DNA of 64,000 nt from F1-120-MAGs118 sp013360535 (GCA_026647215.1 JAPKHC010000004.1:62001-126000), one strand, 5' to 3'. Counted from the stretch's first letter, positions 1-10,097 are shown. The notes: generated from the sequence alone by a model not told the origin. Numbers and translations: made by a program.

Positions 1-2
1 TC

Positions 3-1196
3 CTCCCCGCGGACAAGCTCGGCAAGTTCACGGCGCGCGCGCACGTGCTGGGTACGACCCGCAGTGGCCACGCCTTCCGGCGCTCGGTCGCGCTGGCGAG
101 CGAGCTCCACGAGCCCGCCCTCGCGCTCGACGCCTCCGCACGGCTCGACACGACCCCGAGCGGCGCGCTGCGGCTCTCGATCGGCGCGCAGGCCCTCGAC
201 GTGCCGCGTCGTGTGCACGCCTCCGCCGAGCTGTGGGGCGATCGCGGCGGCGTCGCGACTCCTGTCGTCTGGCTTTCGCGTCTGCTCGTTCCGTCGAGTT
301 CGCCGACTGGCCTCGCGCTCACGTTCGAGTTCGACGCGGGCTGGCTCGACCGCGCCGGCGTGCAGGCGCCGTTCGAGCTCCGCCAGGTGCGCGTGCAGGA
401 TCCCGACACCGAAGGCGGGCTCGCTTTCCTCGAGGAAATCCCGCTGGAATCGGTAGCGCTGGCCGCGCGCGCTCCGTCGCCTTCCACGAGTGGCGCGAGC
501 GCGTTGCTCAGCCTGAGCGGCACGCCCATCGGGCCGCGCCTGCCTGCGCCGGCCGCGCGACCGATCCGGCCCGCGCTGCTGCTCGTGCACGGGTATTGCT
601 CGAGCGGCTCGATCTGGCCTGCGGCGCATTTCTCGCAGCCCAAGCTCGAGTTCCTCGACGCCAACGCGAATCGCTCGCACGACCAGTTCGCGCAGCTGAT
701 CCTCGCGCAGGCGAACGCCGCGCAGCTCTCGTCCTGGGGAGTCGTCGCGCACAGCCAGGGCGGCGCCGCCGCGCTGCACTTGCTCACCTACTACACGAGC
801 GGCCTCGACTACGCGACCGGATCGCGCCTGATCCAGAGCGTCGCGACGCCGTACCTCGGGACTCCGCTCGCGTCGCTCGGCTTCTTCGCTTGCGGCGTCA
901 ACAGCAACATGACTCCGTCGGGTGCGTCGACCTGGCTCGCGGGCATTCCGAGCTGGGCGCGCGCGGAGGTCCACTACTGGACGACCTCGAACTCCGGCTC
1001 GGCCTGCAGCGGCTTCACGGACTTCCTGCTGTCGAATCCCGAGGACGGCACGGTCGAGCGCACGCGTGGCCAGCTGAGCGGCGGCAACTCCATGGGGCAC
1101 GTCACGGGCTGGTGCCACACGACCGGGATGAGCAACCCGGCGAACTACACCGACGCGACACGCAACGCCGCGATGAACGCCGCCGCTGCACGCTGA
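3..1196 (+). CDS. Secreted lipase-like alpha/beta hydrolase, 5' end outside window
   Basis: The frame is open from the window edge, so the true start lies upstream. A GTG at 45 exists but the residues before it read like the same domain. The N-terminal half is beta-rich and resembles the accessory region of secreted planctomycete proteins. The C-terminal half is an alpha/beta hydrolase of the lipase/PGAP1-like type: an LLVHGY oxyanion-hole strand near 571-590, then the nucleophile elbow AHSQGG with the catalytic Ser codon at 753-755. A late Asp and a His within GHVTGWCHT are candidates for the rest of the triad. The role would be ester hydrolysis outside the cytoplasm; the substrate is unknown. 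It ends 25 bp before the next gene on the same strand. The hydrolase fold is well supported and the lipase activity is inferred. Confidence 0.75.
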   Translation, partial: LPADKLGKFTARAHVLGTTRSGHAFRRSVALASELHEPALALDASARLDTTPSGALRLSIGAQALDVPRRVHASAELWGDRGGVATPVVWLSRLLVPSSSPTGLALTFEFDAGWLDRAGVQAPFELRQVRVQDPDTEGGLAFLEEIPLESVALAARAPSPSTSGASALLSLSGTPIGPRLPAPAARPIRPALLLVHGYCSSGSIWPAAHFSQPKLEFLDANANRSHDQFAQLILAQANAAQLSSWGVVAHSQGGAAALHLLTYYTSGLDYATGSRLIQSVATPYLGTPLASLGFFACGVNSNMTPSGASTWLAGIPSWARAEVHYWTTSNSGSACSGFTDFLLSNPEDGTVERTRGQLSGGNSMGHVTGWCHTTGMSNPANYTDATRNAAMNAAAAR

Positions 1197-1221
1197 AGGC
1201 GCCGACGGACGCCGCACGCCG

Positions 1222-4200
1222 ATGGCCACCGTGTTTCCGCTGCTCGCCGCGCTCGCGCTCGTCGCGCACGAGTCCGAGCGTGTCGACTTCCAGCGCGACG
1301 TCCAGCCGCTGCTCTCCGACCGCTGCTTCGCCTGCCACGGTCCGGATGCGGCGCGGCGCAAGGCGGACTTGCGGCTCGATCTCGAGGAGAGCGCCCGCGA
1401 CGTGCTCGACGGCGGAGAGCGCTCCGAGCTCGCGCAGCGCATCCTGAGCGACGACACGCGCCACGTGATGCCGCCCCCGAGCGTGAAACGGCCGCTCGAG
1501 CCGCACGAGCGCGCCAAGTTGCTCGCGTGGCTCGAACAGGGCGCTCCGTACGCGCCGCATTGGGCCTTCGTCGCGCCGCAACGCGCCGCACCGCCGAAGG
1601 TCCGCGACACTTCGTGGCCACGCGACGAGCTCGACCACCACGTGCTCGCGCGGCTCGAGTCGCTCGGCCTCGCGCCCTCGCCGCCCGCGTCCCCGCAGCG
1701 CCTCGTGCGGCGGCTCGCGCTCGTCCTCACGGGACTTCCACCGACTCCGGAAGAGGCCGACGCCTTCGAAGCCGATCCGAGCGAAGCCAACTACGTGCAG
1801 CTCGTCGAGCGCTTGCTCGCCTCCGAGCGCGCGGCGGAACATGCGGCCAGCGTGTGGCTCGACCTCGCCCGTTACGCCGACACGTGGGGCTACCAGTCCG
1901 ACGGCGATCGAGCGGTGTGGCCGTGGCGCGACTGGCTGCTGCGCGCGCTCGCCGACAACCTGTCCTACGACGATTTCGCGACGCGCCTGATCGCCGGCGA
2001 CCTGCTCGAGAACGCGACCGTCGAAGACCAGGTCGCGACAGCGTTCCAGCGCCTGCACCGCATGACGGAAGAGGGCGGCTCGACGCCCGAGGAGTTCCGC
2101 CAGGAAGGCATCGCCGATCGTGTCGGCACGTTCGGCACGACGTTCCTCGGCCTGACGCTCGACTGCGCGCGTTGCCACGACCACAAGTTCGATCCGATCC
2201 CGCAGCGCGACTTCTTCGCGCTCGGCGCCATGTTCGGAGCGCTCGACGAGAACGGCCTGAAGCCCTACTCGCTCGGGAACACGCCGCCTGCACCGTACGT
2301 CCGCCTCGTGCCGCCGCAGGAGCGTGCGCGCGAGCGAGCGCTCGAAAAGGCCGTGAAATCGGCCGAAATCGCGCTCGCCGACGCCGTCGGGAACGCGCGC
2401 GAGCGCGCGCCGACCGTCGAGCTTCCCGAAAGTGCGCTGGCCGTGCCGCCGCCGCTCGCGCACTACTCGTTCGAGGCGCTCGACAACGGCCGCTTCGCCA
2501 ACTCGATCGACGCGGACAAGCCTGCGAACACCGACCGACGGCGCCCCGAGCAGCTCGGCGTCGTCACCGTCGGCCCCGGTCGCGTCGGGAACGCCGCCTA
2601 CTTCGACGGCGACGGCGGACTGGGCCTCGAGGGCTTCGTCTCGGGCTCGCGCTTCGACGAGCAGGGCTTCTCGCTCTGGCTGCGCCCCACCGAACGCAAC
2701 GCACGCGCGGCTGTCGTGCAGATGGCGGGCTTCTACACGCAGGACGCGGACGCGACGGGGCTCGAGCTCGAGATCGTCGACGGCCACTTGCGCTGGAGCG
2801 CGATCCACCTCTGGCCGGGCAGCGCCGCGAGCGTGCGAACGAGCGAAGCGCTCGAGCTCGGCCGCTGGACGCACGTCGTCGCCTCGTGGGACGGTTCCTC
2901 GCGCGCCGCCGGCTTGCGACTTTGGCTCGACGGTGCACCCGCGAAGCTCGAGCTCGTGCGCGACGACCTCGACGGACCGTTCGCGACACGCTCCATCGAG
3001 ATCGGCTCGCGCTCGCGGGGCAACGGCTTCCGCGGCGGCGCGATCGACGAGCTGCGCCTGTGGAACGTCGCGCTGTCCGACCTTCAGGCACGCCGCATCG
3101 CACTCGCCGACGGCGTGACGCCGCGCGCGGAATCGGCGGAGCTCGCGCTCGACCACTACGTCGAGCGCCTCGACGCCGGCGTGCTCGCGGCCCGCGCCCA
3201 GCTGCGCGAGACCCAGCGCGCCCACGCCGCGTTCGTCGAGAGCTTCCCCGCGTTGCCGTGCCTGCGCGACTCGCGCTGGGCGCAACCGACCTACGTGTTG
3301 ACCCGCGGCGCCTACGACCAACCGGACCTCACGCGCCCCGTCGCACCCGGCGCCGTCGAGGCGGTGCTCGCCTTCGATCCGGGCCTGCCGCGCAATCGCC
3401 TCGGCCTCGCGCGTTGGCTCTTCGATCCGCGCAACCCGCTGACGGCGCGAGTCGCCGTCGACCGCCTCTGGCGCCAGGCCTTCGGGCGCGGAATGCTCGA
3501 GACGCCGGAGAATTTCGGCCTTCAGGGAGCTCGCCCCACGCACCCCGAGCTGTTCGACACGCTCGCGCACGAGCTCGCAGGAGGCGAAGGCGCCTGGGAC
3601 CTGCGACGCATGCTGCGGCGTTTCGTGCTGAGCGCGACGTTCCGCCAGGAATCGAGCGCGACCGTCGAGCGGCGCAAGCTCGACCCCGACGGCGCGCTGC
3701 ACTCACGTGGACCGAGCGTGCGGATGAGCGCGGAGATGCAGCGCGACAGCGCCTTGTGCGCCTCGGGATTGCTCGTCGAGCGCTTCGGCGGGCCTTCCGT
3801 GCGGCCGTGGCAACCCGAGGGCCTGTGGAACGAGGCCGGCCAGACGGGACAGTACGTTCCGGACACCGGCGACGGGGCGCACCGCCGCAGCCTCTACACC
3901 TACACCAAGCGCACGGTGCCCGTCCCCGACCTGAGCGTGTTCGACGCGGGTCCACGCGAGACGTGTGTCGCGCGCCGCGGCAGCACGAACACGCCGCTGC
4001 AGGTGCTCACGCTGCTCAACGATCCCGTGTTCGTCGAGTGCGCGCGAGCTCTGGCGGCGCGCGCCACACGCGAGGCGAGCGACGTTCCTGCGCGCGTCGA
4101 GCGCGCCTTCCGGCTCGTCGCGACGCGCAAGCCGACCGAGGAAGAACGGGCAGCGCTGACCGAGCTCGTCGCGAGCGAGACCGCGCGCTACGCCACGAAC

Positions 4201-4308
4201 CTCGCCGACGCCGAGGCGCTGTGCGGCGCGCAGGATGCGGAGCTTGCCGCCCTGACGCTCGCTTGCGGCGCGATCCTGTCGAGCGACGAAGCGAGGAACG
4301 TGCGATGA
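1222..4308 (+). CDS. Planctomycete cytochrome protein PSCyt1-DUF1549-LamG-DUF1553
   Basis: A 1028-residue secreted protein of the planctomycete cytochrome family. Residues 1-15 form a short signal peptide. A haem-binding CxxCH follows at C35-C38-H39 (PSCyt1), then DUF1549 with a second CARCH at 315-319. A LamG/concanavalin-like insertion spans about 413-628, and DUF1553 spans about 715-990 with a WLFDPRNPLTARV block. Such proteins are encoded next to DUF1501 proteins throughout Planctomycetota and are thought to work on the periplasmic or outer face; their reaction is not established. The LamG domain suggests binding of a carbohydrate or other polymer. The stop overlaps the start of the DUF1501 gene in ATGA, so the two are translationally coupled. 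Confidence 0.93.
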   Translation: MATVFPLLAALALVAHESERVDFQRDVQPLLSDRCFACHGPDAARRKADLRLDLEESARDVLDGGERSELAQRILSDDTRHVMPPPSVKRPLEPHERAKLLAWLEQGAPYAPHWAFVAPQRAAPPKVRDTSWPRDELDHHVLARLESLGLAPSPPASPQRLVRRLALVLTGLPPTPEEADAFEADPSEANYVQLVERLLASERAAEHAASVWLDLARYADTWGYQSDGDRAVWPWRDWLLRALADNLSYDDFATRLIAGDLLENATVEDQVATAFQRLHRMTEEGGSTPEEFRQEGIADRVGTFGTTFLGLTLDCARCHDHKFDPIPQRDFFALGAMFGALDENGLKPYSLGNTPPAPYVRLVPPQERARERALEKAVKSAEIALADAVGNARERAPTVELPESALAVPPPLAHYSFEALDNGRFANSIDADKPANTDRRRPEQLGVVTVGPGRVGNAAYFDGDGGLGLEGFVSGSRFDEQGFSLWLRPTERNARAAVVQMAGFYTQDADATGLELEIVDGHLRWSAIHLWPGSAASVRTSEALELGRWTHVVASWDGSSRAAGLRLWLDGAPAKLELVRDDLDGPFATRSIEIGSRSRGNGFRGGAIDELRLWNVALSDLQARRIALADGVTPRAESAELALDHYVERLDAGVLAARAQLRETQRAHAAFVESFPALPCLRDSRWAQPTYVLTRGAYDQPDLTRPVAPGAVEAVLAFDPGLPRNRLGLARWLFDPRNPLTARVAVDRLWRQAFGRGMLETPENFGLQGARPTHPELFDTLAHELAGGEGAWDLRRMLRRFVLSATFRQESSATVERRKLDPDGALHSRGPSVRMSAEMQRDSALCASGLLVERFGGPSVRPWQPEGLWNEAGQTGQYVPDTGDGAHRRSLYTYTKRTVPVPDLSVFDAGPRETCVARRGSTNTPLQVLTLLNDPVFVECARALAARATREASDVPARVERAFRLVATRKPTEEERAALTELVASETARYATNLADAEALCGAQDAELAALTLACGAILSSDEARNVR

Positions 4309-5705
4309 GCCTCGGACCGCTCGACCGCCGCGCTCTCCTGCGGGGCGCAGGCCTCGGACTGGGCTCGCTGGCGCTCGCGGACCTGCTGCGTGCGGACGGT
4401 GCTCCGACCGCGCACCTTCCGGCTCGCGCCAAGCGCGTGATCTACCTGTTCCAGGCCGGCGGCCCTTCGCAGTTCGAGACGCTCGACCCCAAGCCGAAGC
4501 TGCGCGAGCTGCACGGCGAGCCGCTGCCCGACAGCGTGCGCGCCGGCCAGCGCCTGACGGGCATGAGCGGCAATCAGGCCGTCCTGCCGCTCGCGGGCTC
4601 CTTCGTCGACTTCGTGCGCGAGCCGCACACCGGCCTCGAGTTCAGCACGCTGCTCCCCCACACGTCGCAGGTCGCGCGACACCTGTGCGTGCTGCGCGCC
4701 GTGCACACCGACGCGATCAACCACGATCCCGCGATCACGTTCTTCACCTCGGGCAGTCAGGTCGCCGGCCGCCCGTCGATGGGCGCATGGCTGAGCTACG
4801 GCCTGGGCTCGCTCAACGCGGACCTTCCGGCCTTCGTCGTGCTCGTCTCGAAGGACGCCAACCGCGACCAGCCGCTCTATTCGCGCCTGTGGGGTTCGGG
4901 CTTCCTGCCGAGCGAGCACCAGGGCCTGCAGTTGCGTGCGGGGCGCGAGCCCGTGCTGTTCCTCGGCGATCCGGCCGGCGTCGCGCGCAGCGACCGGCGA
5001 GCGGTGCTCGACGCCCTCGCGCGCATGGGCCGCGACGCGAGCGCGCGCGAAGGCGATCCGGAGATCGACGCGCGCCTCGCGCAGGCCGAGCTCGCCTTCC
5101 GCATGCAGGCGAGCGTCCCCGAAGCCACGGACACGAGTGGCGAGAGTCCCGCGACCTTCGACGCCTATGGCGCCGGCTCGCGCGATCCGGGCACGTTCGC
5201 CGCGAACTGCCTGCTCGCGCGGCGCCTCGTCGAGCGCGGGGTGCGCTTCGTGCAGCTCTTCCATCAGGGCTGGGACCAGCACGGCGCGTTGCCCGGCGGC
5301 ATCTCGCGCCAGTGCCAGCAGACCGATCAGGCCTCCGCGGCGCTCGTCGCCGATCTCGCGCAGCGTGGGTTGCTCGACGACACGCTCGTCGTGTGGGGCG
5401 GCGAGTTCGGCCGCACGTCCTACTGCCAAGGCAAGCTCACCGAACGCATGTACGGTCGCGACCACCACCCGCGCTGCTTCAGCCTTTGGCTCGCGGGCGG
5501 CGGCGTCCGCGGCGGCCACGTGCACGGCGCGACCGACGAGCTCGGCTACAACGCCGTCGAAGGCCAAGTCAGCGTCCACGACCTGCACGCGACGCTGCTG
5601 CACCTGCTCGGACTCGACCACGAGCGCCTGACCTGGTTCCACCAGGGCCGGCACTTCCGCCTGACCGACATCGCAGGCCGCGTCGTACGCGAAATCCTCG
5701 CCTGA
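4305..5705 (+). CDS. DUF1501 family protein, partner of the DUF1549/DUF1553 protein
   Basis: A 466-residue DUF1501 protein. The N-terminus has a Tat-like stretch (DRRALLRG followed by a hydrophobic GLGLGSLALADLL), typical of the family. The middle has the GGPSQFETLDPKP block, and the C-terminal half has GGEFGRT and GRDHHPRCFSLWLAGGG. The family belongs to the alkaline-phosphatase/sulfatase-like fold group and is nearly always paired with DUF1549/DUF1553 proteins. The ATG at 4305 overlaps the upstream TGA by four bases, indicating one operon. A strong hairpin lies 160 bp downstream. Family assignment is firm; the biochemical role is unknown. Confidence 0.95.
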   Translation: MSLGPLDRRALLRGAGLGLGSLALADLLRADGAPTAHLPARAKRVIYLFQAGGPSQFETLDPKPKLRELHGEPLPDSVRAGQRLTGMSGNQAVLPLAGSFVDFVREPHTGLEFSTLLPHTSQVARHLCVLRAVHTDAINHDPAITFFTSGSQVAGRPSMGAWLSYGLGSLNADLPAFVVLVSKDANRDQPLYSRLWGSGFLPSEHQGLQLRAGREPVLFLGDPAGVARSDRRAVLDALARMGRDASAREGDPEIDARLAQAELAFRMQASVPEATDTSGESPATFDAYGAGSRDPGTFAANCLLARRLVERGVRFVQLFHQGWDQHGALPGGISRQCQQTDQASAALVADLAQRGLLDDTLVVWGGEFGRTSYCQGKLTERMYGRDHHPRCFSLWLAGGGVRGGHVHGATDELGYNAVEGQVSVHDLHATLLHLLGLDHERLTWFHQGRHFRLTDIAGRVVREILA

Positions 5706-5868
5706 AGCGCGAGTTCTCGATTTTTCTGATTTCGCTGTCCAGCGGACTGCGTGGGTGTCCCTTGGACGCTGCGGAGGTTCGCTCCGCTCCACGGCCGCTC
5801 CAACGGGCTTTCGCCCGGGCCTTGGGAACTCCAAGCGCCCGCGTCGCATCAGAGCGCGCCGTGGGTGA

Positions 5869-5899
5869 CCCGCCCGCGGTCTCGCAGCCCGCGGGCGGG
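5869..5899 (+). terminator. Rho-independent terminator after the DUF1501 gene
   Basis: A perfect 11-bp G+C stem (cccgcccgcgg at 5869-5879 and ccgcgggcggg at 5889-5899) encloses a 9-base loop and is followed by ctttctttc. The T-rich tail lies on the + strand, so it terminates the DUF1549/DUF1501 operon. It also separates it from the convergent SGNH gene. Confidence 0.75.
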
Positions 5900-5906
5900 C
5901 TTTCTT

Positions 5907-7214
5907 TCAGCGGACCGCCGGAAGGCCGGCGCCGGGAGAGAGCAATTGGCGCGCGGCGTCGCCAGCGAGCGCGGGCGCGCCACGGCGAATGCGTTGCGCG
6001 TCGGCCGGTGCGAGGCGCTCGAGCGCGGAGGCGAGCTCGCGCGCGACGACAGCGTGGCCATCGAGCGCGAGATGGAAGTCCTCGTCCCAGTACAGCTTGC
6101 CTTGGGCGGCCGCGAGCGCCGGACGAAGGTCGAGCGTGGCGAGGCCGAACGAACGCAGGAACGCGAGCGTCGGATCCGCGAGCCGAGCGAGCACCTGCAC
6201 GTCCGCTTCCGCGGCGCCGAGTGCGGCCAGCGCGGCCTCGAAACGCTCGCGCCGCCGCGGGAACTCCACCTCGAGCGTCGACGGCAGGTAGACGAACAGC
6301 GGGACGATGCCGTGGCGCTGGCAGGTCACCGCGATCTCGGTCGTGACGTCGCGTGCGGCCTGCAGCGCGACGTCGAGCTGCGCCGGATCGAGGCGGAACT
6401 GCTCCACCGTGAGCAGCGCCTGCGCGACGAGCTCGGGATCGAGTTCCTGCGCGGGCTCGAGGCGCCGCTCGAGCTGCGCGAGGTCGCCGCGGGCGGTGCC
6501 GTGCGCCTTGTGGTGGTGTCCCAACGCCTCGACGAAGTCGTTGCCGCCGTAGATCACGACCACGGCGACATCCGGCTCGAGCGGCAGCAGGCGCTCGAGC
6601 GCGCCGAGGTGGTGCACGAACGTGTAGCCGGGCACGGCGGCGTTGAGCACCTCGATCGCGTTGCCCGGCCTTTTCGCGGCGACGGAGGCTTCGAGGAGCT
6701 GCGCGAAGCTCTCCTTGTTGTTGCAGAAGCCCGCGCTGTGCGAATCGCCGAGCACGACGACGCGCAGGTCGGGGCGCACGGCGCTCGGCTCGTCGTCGTC
6801 GCGCAGGCCGAGCGAGTTCGTGCGCACGCTCCAGCCGCCGTCGGGATGTTCGGCCCACTCGCGCCGCCGGTCCATGCCGCCGGAGAACGTGAAACCGGCC
6901 TGCGGATCGAAACGCAGCGGGTTGTTGCGCGCCGTCGTCGGCTGCGGGAAATCCGCCGCATTCCACGCGCTGCGGCGGAACGTCGACGCCGGCCAGCGCG
7001 CGTGCGCGACCTCGGCTGCGCTCGGAAGCGTCGAGTCTTCCGCCGGAATCGCCGTCGGCGCGCGCGGGTCGTAGCCACCCGTGTCGATCTGCAGCTCGAC
7101 CGAACGCCGCGGAGCCCGCGCTCGCAACAACGCCCACGCTCCGATCGCGCAGGCGAGGCTCGTCAGCCCGAGCACGACCCAACGCACGCTCGCCGCGCCG
7201 CGCCGCCCCTTCAC
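5907..7214 (-). CDS. Membrane-anchored SGNH/GDSL hydrolase
   Basis: A 435-residue SGNH hydrolase. A single transmembrane segment lies near residues 11-31. Block I is VVLGDSHSAG with nucleophile Ser158, block III is GGND at 223-226, and block V is EDFH near 378-381 giving the catalytic His381. A TNSLGLR motif at 132-138 precedes the catalytic core and recurs in the SGNH protein at 9072-10094. Members of this group cleave or transfer acyl esters on extracellular glycans. The gene is transcribed away from the GT39-like gene at 7364, with 149 bp between starts. The substrate cannot be told from sequence. Confidence 0.88.
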   Translation of the reverse strand: MKGRRGAASVRWVVLGLTSLACAIGAWALLRARAPRRSVELQIDTGGYDPRAPTAIPAEDSTLPSAAEVAHARWPASTFRRSAWNAADFPQPTTARNNPLRFDPQAGFTFSGGMDRRREWAEHPDGGWSVRTNSLGLRDDDEPSAVRPDLRVVVLGDSHSAGFCNNKESFAQLLEASVAAKRPGNAIEVLNAAVPGYTFVHHLGALERLLPLEPDVAVVVIYGGNDFVEALGHHHKAHGTARGDLAQLERRLEPAQELDPELVAQALLTVEQFRLDPAQLDVALQAARDVTTEIAVTCQRHGIVPLFVYLPSTLEVEFPRRRERFEAALAALGAAEADVQVLARLADPTLAFLRSFGLATLDLRPALAAAQGKLYWDEDFHLALDGHAVVARELASALERLAPADAQRIRRGAPALAGDAARQLLSPGAGLPAVR

Positions 7215-7363
7215 CGTGCGCTCCCGCCGCGCCGCGCGCTCGCGGGCATTCCCACCGACGTCGAAGGCGCAACCTGCATCGGCGCGCGAGTATCGACCCG
7301 CGCCCGCGCAGGGTCAAGGCGAGCGCGTCGCGGAGCGCGCGGCGGTCCCGTAGGCTGGGTGCC

Positions 7364-9025
7364 ATGCGTCTCGCTCTCGCCGCCGTCACGTTGCTCGCCC
7401 TCGCGTGGGTGCTGCCGCTCGAGGCGACGATCGCGTGGGGCTGGGACGAGACGATGCACGCGGCGGGGCCGAGCTGGCGCTTCGCGACGGCGCTCTCGAG
7501 CGGCGATCTCGCTGGCTTCTTCCGCGCGCTCGACGCCTGCGAGCGCTATCCGTTCGTGTTCCCGCTCGCGCTCGGCCTCGAGCAGCTCGTGTTCGGCATC
7601 TCCGAGCACGGCGCGCGCGTGTTCGTGACGCTGGTGTGGTGCGCGACGATCCTCGCGGTGTTCCTGCTGGCGCGCAGGGCCGTGGCGAAGGAGAGTGCGG
7701 GCTGGATCGCGCTGCTGGCGGCGGCGACCTCGCCGCTGGCGCTGAGCTTCGCCGGGACGGCGCTGCTCGAGGTGCCTTCGGCGGCGGCAGTGGCGCTCGC
7801 GCTGCTGGCGTGGATCCGTCGGCGCGAGGAGGGACTCACCGCGAACGAACGCAGGCGGCGCGACTTGCTCGCGGGAGTCGCGCTCGCGCTCGTGTTCTTC
7901 ACGAAGTTCAACTACGGGTTGCTCCTGTGGGCGGCGCTGGCGCTGGATGAGCTCGTGCAGCTCGCGCTGGCCCGGGGCGAGCCGCTCGGCGTGCGCGCCC
8001 GCAGCGCCGCGTGGACCGCGCTCGTCCCGCTGGTCGCGCTCGCGTGGTGGTTCCTCCTGCCGCTGCCCCACGGCCTCGCCTCGGCCGCGGCGCACCGCGC
8101 GGCCTTCGTCGACTGGATCGGCGGCAATCAGGACCTTCCGCAGGCCCCGTGGACGATCCGCCTGCTCAACGCCGCCGCGTTTTTGGAGCCCAATCCGCGC
8201 GCGCTGCTGCTCGTGCTCGTCGGAACGCTCGCCGCCCTTCGCGAGCTTCGCCGCCCGGCCGTGCGCGCCCTCGCCCTCGCTGCGCTCGTGCTCGGCGCCG
8301 CGATCCTCGGTCATCGGTATCACCTGACGCGTTTTCTGATTCCGCTGGGTGTTCCGCTGTGGGCGCTCGCGGGCGTGGGCTGGTCGCGCCTCCTTCCGGT
8401 GGCGCCGCTTCGCCGCGGCGGCGCGGTCGCCGCACTCGCGCTGGGCTGCGCGATCCTCCCCGGACGCGACACGCAAGCGCTCGCCGACGCCCTCGGCTTC
8501 CTTTCGGACAAGCCCGCGGTGCGCACGTACCAGCTCGAGGAGCTCGCCACCCAACGCCAGCTCGCGGGCTCGCGGCGCCTGCGCTCGCTGGGCCTGAAAC
8601 GCGAGGAATACGAGCGTTTCTTCGACACCCTCGCACCGCAGGTCGCGCCGACGGAACGCATCGGCTGGCTCGATCTCGCCGAGGAAGTCTCGCCCGCGGG
8701 CCTGCAGTACGGGCTCCTCCGCCGCGGGCGCGACCCGCGCACGTTCGCTGCGCAGCTGTGGGACGAGACGGGCATCTCGATCGCTGGCACGGACCCTGCG
8801 TGGACGGACGAGCAGCTCGATCTTTGGGCCGCACGTTTCGACGTGATCCTGTTCAGCGAGCCGCACCACCTGCGCGGCCGCGCGGGGCGCGAATTCTTCG
8901 ACGGCTATGTGGGTCGGCTCGAGGCGCGCGGCTGGTCGCGCACGCCGATTGGCATGCTCGCTGTCGAACGCCCGCTGAAGGAACCGCTGCCGGTGGCGCT
9001 CTTCCTTCTGCGCCGCGCGCCCTGA
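7364..9025 (+). CDS. GT39-like integral membrane glycosyltransferase
   Basis: A 553-residue membrane protein with about ten hydrophobic segments in the first 370 residues and a soluble C-terminal domain of about 180 residues. The first periplasmic loop carries WGWDETMH; an Asp-Glu pair there is the catalytic signature of ArnT/PMT-like (GT39/GT83) enzymes, which move sugars from polyprenyl-phosphate carriers. The start is the ATG in gtgccatgcgtc. It is followed after 46 bp by an SGNH hydrolase on the same strand, so a glycan-assembly plus ester-editing pair is plausible. The donor and acceptor are unknown. Confidence 0.82.
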   Translation: MRLALAAVTLLALAWVLPLEATIAWGWDETMHAAGPSWRFATALSSGDLAGFFRALDACERYPFVFPLALGLEQLVFGISEHGARVFVTLVWCATILAVFLLARRAVAKESAGWIALLAAATSPLALSFAGTALLEVPSAAAVALALLAWIRRREEGLTANERRRRDLLAGVALALVFFTKFNYGLLLWAALALDELVQLALARGEPLGVRARSAAWTALVPLVALAWWFLLPLPHGLASAAAHRAAFVDWIGGNQDLPQAPWTIRLLNAAAFLEPNPRALLLVLVGTLAALRELRRPAVRALALAALVLGAAILGHRYHLTRFLIPLGVPLWALAGVGWSRLLPVAPLRRGGAVAALALGCAILPGRDTQALADALGFLSDKPAVRTYQLEELATQRQLAGSRRLRSLGLKREEYERFFDTLAPQVAPTERIGWLDLAEEVSPAGLQYGLLRRGRDPRTFAAQLWDETGISIAGTDPAWTDEQLDLWAARFDVILFSEPHHLRGRAGREFFDGYVGRLEARGWSRTPIGMLAVERPLKEPLPVALFLLRRAP

Positions 9026-9071
9026 ACTTCGCCCCTTGGCTGGCGCGGGCCAACCGTGCCAGACTGCCCGC

Positions 9072-10094
9072 GTGCATTCCGCACCGCGTCGCCTCGCGCT
9101 CTGCCTCGGCGTCCTCGGCGGCCTGTTCGTCGCCGCAGAGCTCGGCCTGCGCGTGTTCCGTCCCGTCGGTTACCGCAAGCCGCTCGACGAGAGCGCGAGC
9201 GAACGCCACGAGTGGAAGAATCGCGTGCACGAGCCGGGCAGTGTCCCGGGGCTCGCGTACGAGCTCGTCCCGTCGATCGACACGACGGCCGAAGGCATGC
9301 ACATCGTCACCAACTCGCTCGGACTGCGCTGCGAGGAGCCGCTCGACCGCGCGACGCCCGGGCTCGTGCGCGTCGCGGTGGTCGGCGACTCGATGGCCTT
9401 CGGCTACGGCGTGCAGCAGGGCGAGGACTTCCCCGCGCGTCTGGAGCACGAGCTGCAGGCAGAGCTCGGCGCGGGGCGCACGGTCGAGGTGCTCAACTTC
9501 GCCGTCGGCGGCTACTCACTCGCGGACGAGCTCGTCGTGCTGCGCGAGCGTGCGCTGCCGCTGCATCCTGACCTCGTCGTGCTCGAGTACTGCCTCAACG
9601 ATCCCGAGCTCGACGCCGTGCAGCCGCTGCAGGCCTACTTCCGCGGCAACGAGTGGTGGCAGCACTCGCACGTGCTGCGCTTCCTCGGCTCGCGCGTGCA
9701 CGGGCGCCGCATCGCGGAGTACGGCGGCGGCGACAAGTGGCGCGCGCTGCACCATCCCGACGGGCCGTACTGGCGCGAGGTCGAGCCGCTGCTCGACGAG
9801 TTCGCGCACGACTGCGCGGACTGCGGCGTGCCGATGGTCGCGCTCGTGCTTCCGTTCCTCACCGAAGAGCCGTTCGACGTTCCCGTCGCCGCCTACCGCT
9901 ACGCCCGCGAGCACGAGTTCGTCCGCCGCGAGCTGGGCGAGCGCGGCTTCGACACGCTCGACGCCGCCCCGCTGCTCGCCGCGCATCCGCCGCGCGCGAC
10001 GATCCTCGCCCCCGACGACATCCACCTCACTCCGTTCGGCCACGACCTCGTCGCCCACGCGCTCGGCCCCAAGGTGCTCGCGCACCTGCGCTGA
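9072..10094 (+). CDS. SGNH/GDSL hydrolase with N-terminal membrane anchor
   Basis: A 340-residue protein. The GTG at 9072 is preferred over an upstream GTG at 9036 because it places the hydrophobic segment (about residues 7-25) directly at the N-terminus as an uncleaved anchor or signal. Block I is VVGDSMAFGYG with Ser107, and a late DDIHLTPFGH supplies the catalytic Asp/His. The TNSLGLR motif at 80-86 is shared with the SGNH protein at 5907-7214. The neighbouring GT39-like enzyme suggests a role in trimming or decorating a surface glycan. The next gene faces it, 3 bp away. Confidence 0.87.
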   Translation: MHSAPRRLALCLGVLGGLFVAAELGLRVFRPVGYRKPLDESASERHEWKNRVHEPGSVPGLAYELVPSIDTTAEGMHIVTNSLGLRCEEPLDRATPGLVRVAVVGDSMAFGYGVQQGEDFPARLEHELQAELGAGRTVEVLNFAVGGYSLADELVVLRERALPLHPDLVVLEYCLNDPELDAVQPLQAYFRGNEWWQHSHVLRFLGSRVHGRRIAEYGGGDKWRALHHPDGPYWREVEPLLDEFAHDCADCGVPMVALVLPFLTEEPFDVPVAAYRYAREHEFVRRELGERGFDTLDAAPLLAAHPPRATILAPDDIHLTPFGHDLVAHALGPKVLAHLR

Positions 10095-10097
10095 CCG

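Noticed and set aside
1102..3702. Long antisense reading frame of about 866 codons opposite the DUF1549/DUF1553 gene
   Set aside because: Its translation is dominated by Arg, Ala, Val and Glu without domain motifs, the usual shadow of a G+C-rich gene. The + strand gene has clear family motifs.
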